A stretch of 64,000 nucleotides of DNA from Anthoceros angustus (Eukaryota > Streptophyta > Anthocerotopsida > Anthocerotales > Anthocerotaceae). A program made the translations under genes and the position numbers. A model generated the notes under the pieces. It did no database searches and was not told the DNA's origin. It worked only from the letters and a program-made list of their open reading frames with translations. The stretch spans positions 1,674,001-1,738,000 of the forward strand of contig MU008159.1 in NCBI GenBank assembly GCA_010909165.1. The letters are read 5' to 3'. Positions 34,793 through 45,903 of this stretch are shown here, one piece after another (positions within the stretch are counted from its first letter, which is position 1; every line of letters starts with the position of its first letter).

Positions 34793-37105
34793 TACTCATT
34801 TCAAAAGAGAGCTCTACACCACCAATTTTTTAAGTCACCAAGACATACATATATAAAAAATTCTCATTCCCTAAGCCAGAATTTCTCAAAATACGATATC
34901 ATCTTCTACGTATGATACCAACGGCCTAAATGCGAATTATCACACAACATGAGGGTTTAATAGGCAATTCATTATAGTTGATTAGGCACCAAGAGGACAT
35001 GATCCATATGATATGCCTTAAAGACCTACAAAGTTTTCTTGATTTATCTTTAAAATTTAATAAAATTATTAATCCATCAAGGTAAAAAAATAAATTTGAA
35101 GGAAAGAAGTCTTATATAATATATAGAAATGAGATGACCTCATCTACCCCATAGAACTTATAACCAGAAAAAATAATTATGTTATGTACATAGTACAATT
35201 AGTAACTATAAGTCTTGAAAACTAAAAAAGTAGAAAAAATCTATAATGTATCTATTTCAAATAGTATACAGCTGCCATATTGTTTACTTTAGCTACCTAT
35301 ATCACACTCTTTAAGACTTGGATTCAATTCATTTTTTAGATATGTTAAATCGTCCTTGCAAAATTTACTCTAAACCACGTCACAAATTAAATGGTTAGGT
35401 CTACCCATGCATACCTACACATTTTAAAATTAGATTGATTTTATTCATATTATGAGTTCTTAGAAATCTCAATCTTACATAATTCTTTGGTATATTACTC
35501 ACATATGAGTTATATTCGAAATTGAGTGTTTTATTCTCCTTTAGGAAATGACATCACCACCCTAAGTTTAATAACTTCGTATGTGAGTAATCATCACAAG
35601 ATTCTTAGGGCAATAGGTAATTTTGAGAAAAGGATTGCGGGAGTTAGTCCCCCTTGGCCTGGTGCCCTTTGTTGGGTTGACCCCTTTTTTTTGTTCCTCC
35701 GATTCTTATGTTGGACCTACTGCCTCGGCAGGCTGGTGCACCACACTCACCACCTTTAGGAGTTCCGAGAGGTAGTAGGCGAAGTCCAAGTCTACTTGTT
35801 GTATGGCCTCCTCCACATGGGCCCGCAAGACTCGGTACTCCTACCTCCATTAGTGCTCAAGCAGCCGGGCGTGCTCCCCCGCTTGTTGGGCCGTCTCATC
35901 TCCCAGTCCTTCCAACCGAGCCTTGGCAGCATCTCGGGAGGCCGTGAGGAAGCCTCGTCGACTCACAGGCTACTCATTTCAAAGAGCTCTACACCACCAA
36001 TTTTTTAAGTCACCAAGACATACATATATAAAAAATTCTCATTCCCTAAGCCAGAATTTCTCAAAATACGATATCATCTTCTACGTATGATACCAACGGC
36101 CTAAATGCGAATTATCACACAACATGAGGGTTTAATAGGCAATTCATTATAGTTGATTAGGCACCAAGAGGACATGATCCATATGATATGCCTTAAAGAC
36201 CTACAAAGTTTTCTTGATTTATCTTTAAAATTTAATAAAATTATTAATCCATCAAGGTAAAAAAATAAATTTGAAGGAAAGAAGTCTTATATAATATATA
36301 GAAATGAGATGACCTCATCTACCCCATAGAACTTATAACCAGAAAAAATAATTATGTTATGTACATAGTACAATTAGTAACTATAAGTCTTGAAAACTAA
36401 AAAAGTAGAAAAAATCTATAATGTATCTATTTCAAATAGTATACAGCTGCCATATTGTTTACTTTAGCTACCTATATCACACTCTTTAAGACTTGGATTC
36501 AATTTCATTTTTTTAGATATGTTAAATCGTCCTTGCAAAAATTTACTCTAAACCACGTCACAAATTAAATGGTTAGGTCTACCCATGCATACCTACACAT
36601 TTTAAAATTAGATTGATTTTATTCATATTATGAGTTCTTAGAAATCTCAATCTTACATAATTCTTTGGTATATTACTCACATATGAGTTATATTCGAAAT
36701 TGAGTGTTTTATTCTCCTTTAGGAAATGACATCACCACCTAAGTTTAATAATAACCCGTATGTGAGTAATCATCACAAGATTCTTAGGGCAATAGGTAAT
36801 TTTGAGAAAAGGATTGGAGTTAGTCCCCTTGGCGGTGCCCTTTGTTGGGTTGACCCCTTTTTTTTGTTCCTCCGATTCTTATGTTGGACCTACTGCCTCG
36901 GCAGGCTGGTGCACCACACTCACCACCTTTAGGAGTTCCGAGAGGTAGTGGCGAGTCCAAGTCTACTTGTTGTATGGCCTCCACATGGGCCCGCAAGACT
37001 CGGTACTACCTCCATTAGTGCTCAGCGGTAGGGCGTGCTCCCGCTTGTTGGGCGTCTCCGATCCTTCCAACCGAGCCTTGGCAGCATCTCGGGAGGCCGT
37101 GAGGG
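34793..37105. repeat. 1.15 kb tandem duplication joining AT-rich and GC-rich DNA
   Basis: 34,793-35,968 and 35,969-37,105 both start CTACTCATTTCAAA..GAGCTCTACACCACC. Each runs through ~850 bp of AT-rich non-coding DNA, then ~300 bp of GC-rich DNA that is the 3' end of the coiled-coil gene on the minus strand. The second copy differs by small deletions (losing CTCC in CCTCCTCCAC) and longer T and A runs. Confidence 0.88.
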
Positions 37106-40100
37106 AAGCCTCCGTCAGCTCCTGGAGCAGCTACTTCTCATTGGCCCGCTCCCCTTCCCGTTCCGTCTTGAGGGCCTCTAGTTGGGCCGTCAGGACCCGG
37201 ATCTGCCCCTCTGCTTGATGCGTTCGCACCAGCAGCTTCTGCTCCTCCAACCTTCCACTGATGCCGATTTGCCACCTCCCCGATTGGGCGATCTACTTCC
37301 CTCTGGAGTCGCTCCGGGACCTGGACCAGTTGGGTGGTCTCCTCGAGTTCCTTCGAGAGCTTGTCAACATCCAGCTGTTTGCTGCTACAATAGATCTCCT
37401 CCGCCTAGAGGTTGAGCTGGAGCCGGTCGAACTCCCGCTTGAGGTCCTCGATCCTGCCTTGCAGGAGTCGGTTCCTCTCCTCCACCACTTGAAGCCGTAA
37501 TTCCAGGGTCTCCTTCTCTGCTTCCCTTAGTTGCCGAACCTCCTCGGCCCCTTGGAGTTGCGTCCGGAGTTTCTTTAGCTCCTGCAGCCTGGTTGTGGTT
37601 ACTCCAGCCGCCTCCCTCCACGGGTTCCGGTTCCGGTTTTGGTCCCGGCGGGAGTGTTCCCGGTCCGTCCTGGCTCTTTCCTCATTGTCCTTCACTTCCT
37701 TAAGTTGGGACTCTACGGCTCCTCGCTCCTCCTGCCAAGCGGACTCCGCTGCTTCTCAGGCTTCCCGTTGCTTGCGCCTTCTCCGTCACGCGCTGTGCCT
37801 TCTCCAGCTCGTGGCTTAAGGCCTCTGCCAGGGCTTGGGCCTCTTGCGCCTTCACAGCCGGACTGGCTCAATCACATGAGGGGCCAAACCTCCCGTATTG
37901 CCGTTCGGTGCTTCTCCTCCTCGATTCTTGCTAGGTTTTCCGCCTTCCGCCTAGCAGCCTGTGTCGCTTCTGCTTGGCCTTGGAGCTGGACCATGCGCCG
38001 CCGAGTGCCCTCAACCTCCTGTGTCTTCTCGGAGGCTCGGTAGAGCCCCTAGGCCATGTCGTCCGCTACGGCGGCCAAGACCCGCCGGGCTTCTTCTACG
38101 ACCGTGGCGGCTGAGCTTCCTTCAAACTCCTCCAAAGGTGCGAGCATCTCTCAACCCACCAAGGTCTGCCAGACCAGCCGTCGGAGTTGGTCTGGTCCGG
38201 GTGCTCCGGCCTCAATCAGGAGGCCTAGGTCCTGTCCATCAAGAACCGGACCCTCGACCTCCTTGGCCCTTTTGGCGGTCAACTCTTTTTCTGCCCTCTT
38301 ATGCTTAGGGTCTGGTGGGCGTGAGTCCAGAGTCATGTTCTCTCCTTCGGTGGGGAAAGCACTGGTCGGTGCTGCGCCGATCCGCCCACCCTTGGGCCGC
38401 ATCTCGCTTTGCCGTGGGCACCCACCTCATCCCACTCTTCATTCCGGTAGTGGTACCGGTCTTGTAGTTTTGGTGGCTACCTCCAACGCCTTCTTCTTTG
38501 GCCCTCCGTCACAGTCCCGTGGCCTGGCGCTGGGCGGGGTTGGTCTCATCACTTCCGCCTGCCCCTTGGCGCAACCGGCTCCCGCCAGACAGGGCTGTTC
38601 CTCGGGTCCCAGGCTAGGGAAGCGGATTTCTTCCCAAATTTTCCTTGGTGGTGAAGGGGGGTCCGTTCCAACGGAATAGCATCCGGGATGCCCTCCCAAT
38701 CTTCCTCCCCCTGGTTACGCTTGGTCCAGGGCTCCGCTGTAGGCCTGCTGTCTAGGGCTTGCTCCTCTCATCTCTCCCCACTGCCAGTGAGTGAGTTAAC
38801 CAAGCACGCAGCTCCTCCTCACCTTCCTTAAGGAGGTTGTGGTGCCCCCATACATGCAGGATGAAGGGGGACAACCCCGACGGAGGAGGCCGCTCATGAC
38901 GCAACTTCCACGCCTTTTGTTCTATCCGGGCAAAAAACTCTGATCTCCTCTGCGGGCCGATTGGACACCACCTGGAGCGCCTCCACCATCCAGCACCTGG
39001 GGTCCTCCCTCAAACTCTTCGAGCGGCCTGACTTGTTCGCTACCGCCAGAAGCTTCCGAGCATATTCGCGGACCAACGTTACACTGTCGTAGGTCCAAAC
39101 CGCCTGGAATATGTCCAGGTGCCACTCCTGAACAAGCTCGCCTGCCTCCTCTAGCCACGGGTAGAAATCCGGGTAGCGCTTGGTGGTGATGTTCTTCTCC
39201 ACCAGCGTCCAAGGCTCCAGAGTCTGCACTACTTTCCTGGGTGCCATGCCGCTGCACTAGTCGCCTCCTTGCGGAATACAACCCGGATCGTCGCTCCGTC
39301 GTCCAACCCCAAAGGAGAAAGGTCTTGTAGACGACCGGAGGCCTCGAGGAGCATTCCAACTATTTGGAAGAGCAACCGCCAAAGGGCAGAATGTGAATCA
39401 GAGGCCTAGGTCCTGTCCATCAAGAACCGGGACTCGACCTCCTTGGCCCTTTGGCGGTCAACTCTTTTTCTCGCCTCTTATGCTTAGGGTCCGGTGGGGG
39501 CGACTGAGTCAGAGCCGGCATGTTCTCTCCTTCGTGGGGAAAGCACGCTCGGCGTGCCGCTGACCGCCCACCCTTGGGCCGCATCTCGCTTTCAGAAGAT
39601 GCATCCCACCTCATCCCACTCTTCATTCATCGTAGGTTGGTAGTTTTGGTGGCTACCTCCAACGCCTTCTTCTTGGCCCTCCGTCCGTCCGGGCCGCTGG
39701 GGTTGGTCTCATCACTGCTGCAGCCCATCAGGCGCAACTTCGCTCACAAAGATAAATTACCGGGCTCGCTCAGGTCCCCGACAGCAACAGGAAGGGGATT
39801 TCTTCCCAAATTTTCCTTGGTGGGGGGTCCGCTCCAACTAATAGCATCCGGATGCCCTCCCAATCTTCCTCCCCAGTTACGCTTGGTCCAGGTCTACCGT
39901 GAGGCCTCATTGCCTAGGGCTTGCTCCTCTCATCTCTCCCTGCAATCAGCAGGTGAGTTAACCCCCGACGGAGCACGCGCTCCTCCTCACCTTCCTTAAG
40001 GAGGTTGTGGTGCCCCCATACATGCAGGATGAAGGGGGACAACCCCGACGGAGGAGGCCGCTCATGACGCAACTTCCACGCCTTTTGTTCTATCCGGGCA

Positions 40101-40550
40101 AAAAACTCTGATCTCCTCTGCGGGCCGATTGGACACCACCTGGAGCGCCTCCACCATCCAAAGACTCCTCCTCAAACTCTTGGCGGCGACTTGTTCGCTA
40201 CCGGAAGCTTCCGAGCATATTCGCGGACCAACGTTATAATCGTCAGAGGTCCAAACTGCTGGAATATGTCCAGTGCCACTCTGAACAAGCTCGCGCCTCC
40301 TCTAGCCACGGGTAGAAATCCGGTAGCGCTTGGTGATGTTCTTCTCCACCAGCCTCCAGTAGTCTCGCACTACTTTCTGGGTGCCATGCGTCACTTCGCC
40401 TCCCTTGCAGAATACCTTCGGAGTCGTCGCAACTCCCGTCGTCCTTAACCCCAAAGGAGAAAGGTGCGCTGAGACGACCGGAGGCCTCGAAGACGGAGCA
40501 TTCCAACGCTGGAAGAGCAACCGCCAAAGGGCCGGGTAACGAATCGCAAG
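37105..40550 (-). pseudogene. unrecognised coiled-coil protein gene, frameshifted, with internal duplication
   Basis: Read on the minus strand, the N-terminal domain starts at M 39,247 (MAPRKVVQTLEPWTLVEKN) with a compact helical part (YPDFYPWLEEAGELVQEWHL, DIFQAVWTYDSVTLVREYARKLL). A frame change leads to LRHERPPPSGLSPFILHVWGHHNLL. After Lys-rich segments a long coiled coil follows (37,695-37,405: ELKKLRTQLQGAEEVRQLRE and RLQVVEERNRLLQGRIEDLK). The layout resembles plant transposon-borne gag-like or PMD-like proteins, but I cannot name a family. A second copy of the N-terminal domain, more broken, lies at 39,394-40,530. The gene is not intact as read. Confidence 0.45.
38213..40530. repeat. 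1.15 kb tandem duplication in the coiled-coil gene
   Basis: 38,213-39,393 and 39,394-40,530 both begin GGCCTAGGTCCTGTCCATCA (a few bases in) and end CAACCGCCAAAGGGC. The second copy lacks bases at many sites and has some substituted stretches, for example after CATCTCGCTTT, so divergence is larger here than in the other duplications. Confidence 0.88.
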
Positions 40551-40559
40551 AGACTGAGA

Positions 40560-42055
40560 GAACTGCTAAGACAACAAGTTTGGGAGTCTTCTTCTTCTCT
40601 CAGCTGCGGTGCGGCAGGCGTAATTGTCGAACAGGAAGGTGTCCTTTTGTTGCTAGTAATTGCCATCTCTCTGCATCTTATACCGCAGTTTCACGCCCAC
40701 CACCTTCTTGGCACATGTCCTCGGGTCATGACTACCTGTCTATAACGGCTTCTGGCAAGTTTGTGGCCCTGGCCCCCTGCATGTCAGACGGGCACCATGC
40801 CACCATCTACGTGTCAACCTTCCGTAATTAGGACCCACTCCTTCGGACTTACCTTTCTCATCCACACAAGACCCCCTCCGGACCTTCTCCGGACCTTTTT
40901 CGGAGCTGCTCCAGACTTTCTTGGGAGTTGCTCCAGACCCTACCTTCCTTGATACCTACGGCCTTGGAGCTCCTCCGGACCTTGCCTACAGCAGAGTTGC
41001 CGCCACATCTACGTAACTGGCCGGATAGTCCTTGTTATCCAAGCTTATCCCTTATTTTTCACACAAATCCTCACAAGAAAAACAAAAGCCCTTACTAATC
41101 GACCAGAAGGGGGGTCAAAGCATTCGTCCCTTGTCCACAGGGCGTGTGCTTATAATATAATAGATGACAACTCGAGGGTCATATAACCCAAGGGGATGGT
41201 TGTATTTATGCCCAAACTACGTCATTTAGTATCGTCCTCTACCGGGCATGATGGACGCACTCAAGTGAGCTCATACACGTGAGACCGCCAATTATAAAAG
41301 AAAGTAAAGTACATGGAAAGTAAAGCACGTGGAATGTTATAACACTAAGGACCACCAATTATGAAAGTAAAAGTAAAGTACATGGAAAGTACACTACGTG
41401 GAATATTATAACACTAAGGACCCTAACACACTAGAGGTTAGGTTTTTCAACCAAAACTACTGTGGTCAGGAATGACAAGTTTTTATTATTATTATTGAGT
41501 TCATGCCCAAAAACTAGGATGATAAACTTTGCCAACTATTGTAGCAACTATTGTCTCCATGACCATAGTATGCTTTCCATATCTCCCGATCCAATCTTTT
41601 GTTGATTCTTGGGCCTAAAGTTCCACCTCATAATGGGTTGCATATGCAGCGATAGTCCCTTAAGGGTTTGGAATCTTATACATTCTAACAAACCCTTCTT
41701 TCACCAAAGTTAAACCTTGGTCACTAGACCATGCTAGGTGCATTCTGCCACATAGGAGAAGAGCTCTTACAAAGCTCATACAAATATCATGGAAAGATTT
41801 GGTGTAGGCCTACACCAAAGCATTTGCCTAAGTTGAAGTAAATATCTTTTGTGGCAAATCTCTATGAAGCTACAGCTCCTACAGCTATGTAGTAGCTACA
41901 ACTACTTGTTTGTTGACTGGCAAGAATTTATCCGATATGCTGCTAAACCCTTCCACATTGTGAGTTAGCATCATAGCCTGTACCAGCTCACACACGAGAA
42001 GAAACTTGGTTTAAAACAAAAAAGCATCGAAACTTGGCTATGTGTGTAATAATAA
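40560..42055. other. non-coding interval with short tandem repeats
   Basis: No credible gene. A TCCGGACCTT-type repeat occupies 40,868-40,985. Two ~68 bp copies ending ATGTTATAACACTAAGGACC or close to it lie at 41,283-41,420. The stretch at 41,500-41,950 is unique-looking and contains GCTACAGCTCCTACAGCTATG. Confidence 0.5.
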
Positions 42056-42390
42056 TCACAAGAGGTTGTGATGTAATTCCTGGAAGAACATTGCCAGCAG
42101 GCCTGTCTCTCTTCTAGGGCCGTGGCTGATGTCCATTTCCATATGGTTGTCCACATTTGCAGCAAGAGGTGGCTGGCCTCCGGATTGTGCGCCAGGCTGT
42201 AGTGCATTGCCAGGAAGAATGTTGCCCCCAAGCCTATCTTGTCTGAGGCCATCATTGATTTGATTTCCAGTATGGTTGTCCAAATTTGTTGCAGGATCTA
42301 GATGTGTAATAGGGTGCGGTGCACTATGTGGAAGAACGTTACCAGATGGCCTCTCTCACATGGGGCCATGGTTCATTCCCATTCAACTTA
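42056..42390 (-). pseudogene. dispersed fragment of the SURP gene's repeat exon
   Basis: Minus-strand codons read NALQPGAQSGGQPPLAANVD, closely matching exon 2 around 31,560-31,800, which has SALQPAAQSGRQPPLVANVD followed by YYHAGNGHQ. The flanking ~40-residue repeat pattern (DRLGGN) is kept on both sides, with frameshifts. It lies ~8.5 kb upstream of the gene on the same strand. It is a duplicated piece, not an extra exon, because the frame is broken and no splice signals were found. Confidence 0.75.
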
Positions 42391-43085
42391 CACATGGAGT
42401 GTGTTTGAAAATGAGTGTTTTGTTTTATTCACTCCCATTCAATTCACATATGGAGTGTGTTTGAAAATGGGTGCATTGTTCTCCCTAAGGATTGATATCA
42501 ATACGCTAAGTGCTCTTGGATGTGCTGTCGTGTTTGGGCAAGCAAGCAAAGATCTTTAGCTTGTAGTAAACTACGGCATTTTTCAGTCCAACATAGTGAG
42601 CAAGTTTTTCCGGAACAAGGAGCATTTTCTTTCACTATTGGTATCGGATGGAGATATGAGTGGTATCATCATAACATCATTTCATAGTCCATCAAGAAAG
42701 GATTACATGGTTCCTTTTTTATAATTTGTTATAACATAAACTAAAACTAACATAATACAAAACCTGAATTACGTGTTATATTATAGATGATTTCATTCTA
42801 CGTGTAGGCACACAAAAGTTCTCGGCACTAAAAGTCGCCATGGGTCCGAAAGTCCTGGGCCATTGAAGTTCCCGTTCAATGGAAGCCACCCCCATGAGAT
42901 CAATCAGATGTGCGGAAAGTTTGGGTCTCAAAGTCCTTAGCCATCGAAGCTCCCGTTCAACGGAAGCCACCCCCATAAGATCAATCAGACGTGCAGGAAG
43001 TTTGGGTCCAAAAGTCTTGAGCCATTAAAGCTCTCGTTCAATGTAAGCCACCCCCATGAGATCGATCAAATGTGTAGAAAGTTTA
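42385..43085. repeat. short tandem repeats: ~55 bp x2 and ~86 bp x3
   Basis: CATGGAGTGTGTTTGAAAATG or a close variant recurs at about 42,392 and 42,447. From 42,838 three ~86 bp copies carry GAAGCTCCCGTTCAACGGAA or close variants and GCCACCCCCATgAGATCAAT. The 86 bp unit stays open on the minus strand for 66 codons, but the composition is repeat-driven and no function is implied. Confidence 0.7.
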
Positions 43086-45903
43086 TTCAGGAGAAGGAGA
43101 AGGAGAAGGAGATCGTAGATAGTAAGAAACTAGCCGAGGAACACAAAACCTAAGAACCAAATGAAAGTCATGCAAGCTTGGTACACACACAAAACTTTGA
43201 AGTTGGCTGCAACTAGTTGGATCATTCAGATGGAGGAGGGATTCGGAGCTTGGTTGCCAAATCCATGGCAAAGTGTGATGCTCGAGATAGGCTAGCCTCT
43301 AGTCCATGATTGATGAGTACGTGAACTAGCAGAGTGGTGGCCGGGTGCCAAATTGTGAGGCAGATGTTTGACAAGTATCTATGTCTTTATTATCAACCAG
43401 ATAATCTATCAGACAATGGTGACATCTACTAATCCAAGTTCTAAATGGCCCCCGAGCCCTACATATATAGCCTATGGCTGCCCTTTATCTCGCTATCATA
43501 TTTCCTTTATCTCGATATCAGCCTGCTAGATAATATCTAAATATCTATGCTATGAAGAAGAAGAAGAAGAAGAATTCTATTTAAGTCCACTAAGGACGGA
43601 TTTCCGTCATGGGACTTGGGACTTAACAACTTGTACCATGGTGTGCCTAAGCTACTTGCACCAAGGGCATCCACTCCCTGCAGGCACTCCATCTAAGTAC
43701 CATCCACTCCCTTCAGGCACCCCATCTAAGTACCGATCTAAGCTCAAGATGCTTAATCACGACACCCCATCTAAGTACCGATCTAAGCTCAGGATGCTTA
43801 ATCACGACGTTCTTATAAAGGTGTGTCCATTTGGCCTAAGCCATTTGGACATGTGCATTTGAATATCCCTTTGTCCCTTTGGTTTATTAACCTAATATTC
43901 TATGATTAATATCTATGAACAAATCCTTATGTCCATGCGCCTCCACATGCCACATGCCATACATCGGTCATATGCACGTACACATGTCAAGCACCCATGG
44001 CATCATCCATCATGCATCCTAGCTACATAGCCTTGTGAACAAAAGGTTGTGTACATAACTTTGTGTTGTGTAGAAGGCGCCGACATGCCGACGCCCTCCG
44101 ACTTCTGAATCCTTTCAAAAGTAATGACTTCAAGGCCGATTTTTCATCCGTCCATGATACCCTATTGTAAACATGTCGGAGGGGTTCGGTATGGGCACTG
44201 GCAAGCCGGTGCCAACCACCATACCTAGACAGGTATTGCTCTTACAAATGGACTGAAATTGCAATCCGAAGAAATAGCATCCACCCCAAATAATCAAAAC
44301 ATGCTTAAATATGCAATATAATTACTATCAAGATTTGCGCAAGAGGGTTTTTGATTTCCGGAAGCGGGTTTGTATATTTAGCCGCTTCAAATATTATTGT
44401 GTTATCCTTGGAGGAATATAGTTGAGTGAGATGGACCCACATCTCCTTGGAGAAGCTCGTTTCACCAATTTGCCTCACCATATGCTGCGAGAGGCCACTA
44501 ATAAGGATGTCTTGAGCCTTTTCGTCCTTGGCGTCCCAGGTATATTTACTCTCAGGACCCTAGACGGGGAGTTCATCAGTTACACTGACTACATTCTATA
44601 TAATTCTCGGTTGCGTAAAACTCCTCTCATTTGCACGCGCAAGATGTCATTGTATTTGCCATTAAATCTATCCTTCTCCTTGAAGCTATCTCCATAATTA
44701 TGGACCATTGTTGGTTTTAACTCTTGAAAGTACTTTTCTTTCTCCTTGCCTTTGTTTTTAGTTGATCTCTTCATCAAGGTGTTCTTCGTCGTCATTCCGT
44801 CAAGCCATTGCAAATGACTTTAGAGGGCACAGTTAGATTGTGCACGTGCAAGTGTTTATGTACATTGAATTTCCTGCATCTTCATCAATATCAGAATCTA
44901 CAGACTCATAAGCAGACTGTTATTGAGAGCTATTATTTAAGGAAGATGAAACTGTAAGATTTAATTTATCAATAGTATTGCTGAGGTAGAAAATCTTTTT
45001 AGTTAATACAGCAAATCTATCTTCAACAAAAATTTGACTTTTGTCATGATGTACGGAGACACATAAGCTGTAAAGCATATTTTACTTCATTATTGAATAT
45101 ATGCATATCAAGACAGGTTATTTTCCATCTAATTGTGCAGGTGGGAAAATACACTATTATTTTCAAGAATCTTTCTAGCAATTGCCGATTTATAACTCAA
45201 GTGGTTTTAAACATTGAAATGTTGTTGGAGCGTGAAGGGTTATGTTAAGAAGGACATCGAGCATATACGCATCTATAAGTAGCCTACTTGTTTAGTGTTT
45301 AAGTAGTTGATAGAAGTCACAGCTAAAGCATGTGTAAACGAACTCTATTGTTTTGAACGCATCTTCAAGCAAGAAACGCTATTTTTGTGTCATAGGGGTG
45401 ACTCGCATGTGTGTCTGAGGCGTTCGCCATATGCTCTGTGACTTACCTCAACTCGCTTGATCGTCGCAAGACAATCTTCGTCTGGGATTCATGGTGGATT
45501 GATTCCGAGAATTCCGATGCACTTTACTTCTATCAACTACGTTGGTGAGTGCTGGCTTCGCGTGTGAGTGGAGCTGGACACTTTGAGGATCAGCCTCGCA
45601 TGTGAGTGGAGCTGATCACTATGAGCGTATGCATTTGGACTAAGATTCTTACATCGCGTTCTGGTTGTGTATGTGTATTGATGTCATCAAAGGGTTGTGA
45701 GTAAGAGGCGTGTCGAAGGTTTCTTGCAGCAACCATGCTGCAACTTCGACCACTGCTATCTTCACACACCTTGGCCGTAACCCTAGCGGCTACATGTGAG
45801 CGAGCTGTGGGGATCACTTTAGGAGACAAGATGCAACGAGTGCGGCACGGAGTGGTGTTGCGCGTGAGCAATCCTAATCGGCAGTGCTGCGGAATTACGG
45901 TGT
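43086..45903. other. intergenic interval, no convincing gene
   Basis: Contains (GGAGAA)n near 43,090, a GAA run at 43,557, and two CCATCTAAGTACCGATCTAAG copies (43,727 and 43,769) plus related CCATCCACTCCC repeats. A 34-bp stretch near 43,330 (GGTGGCCGGGTGCCAAATTG) matches the SURP gene repeat exon. Two overlapping ORFs of 74-91 codons at 44,422-44,813 on opposite strands have no recognisable domain. TGAGTGGAGCTG is repeated at 45,568 and 45,605. Confidence 0.45.
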
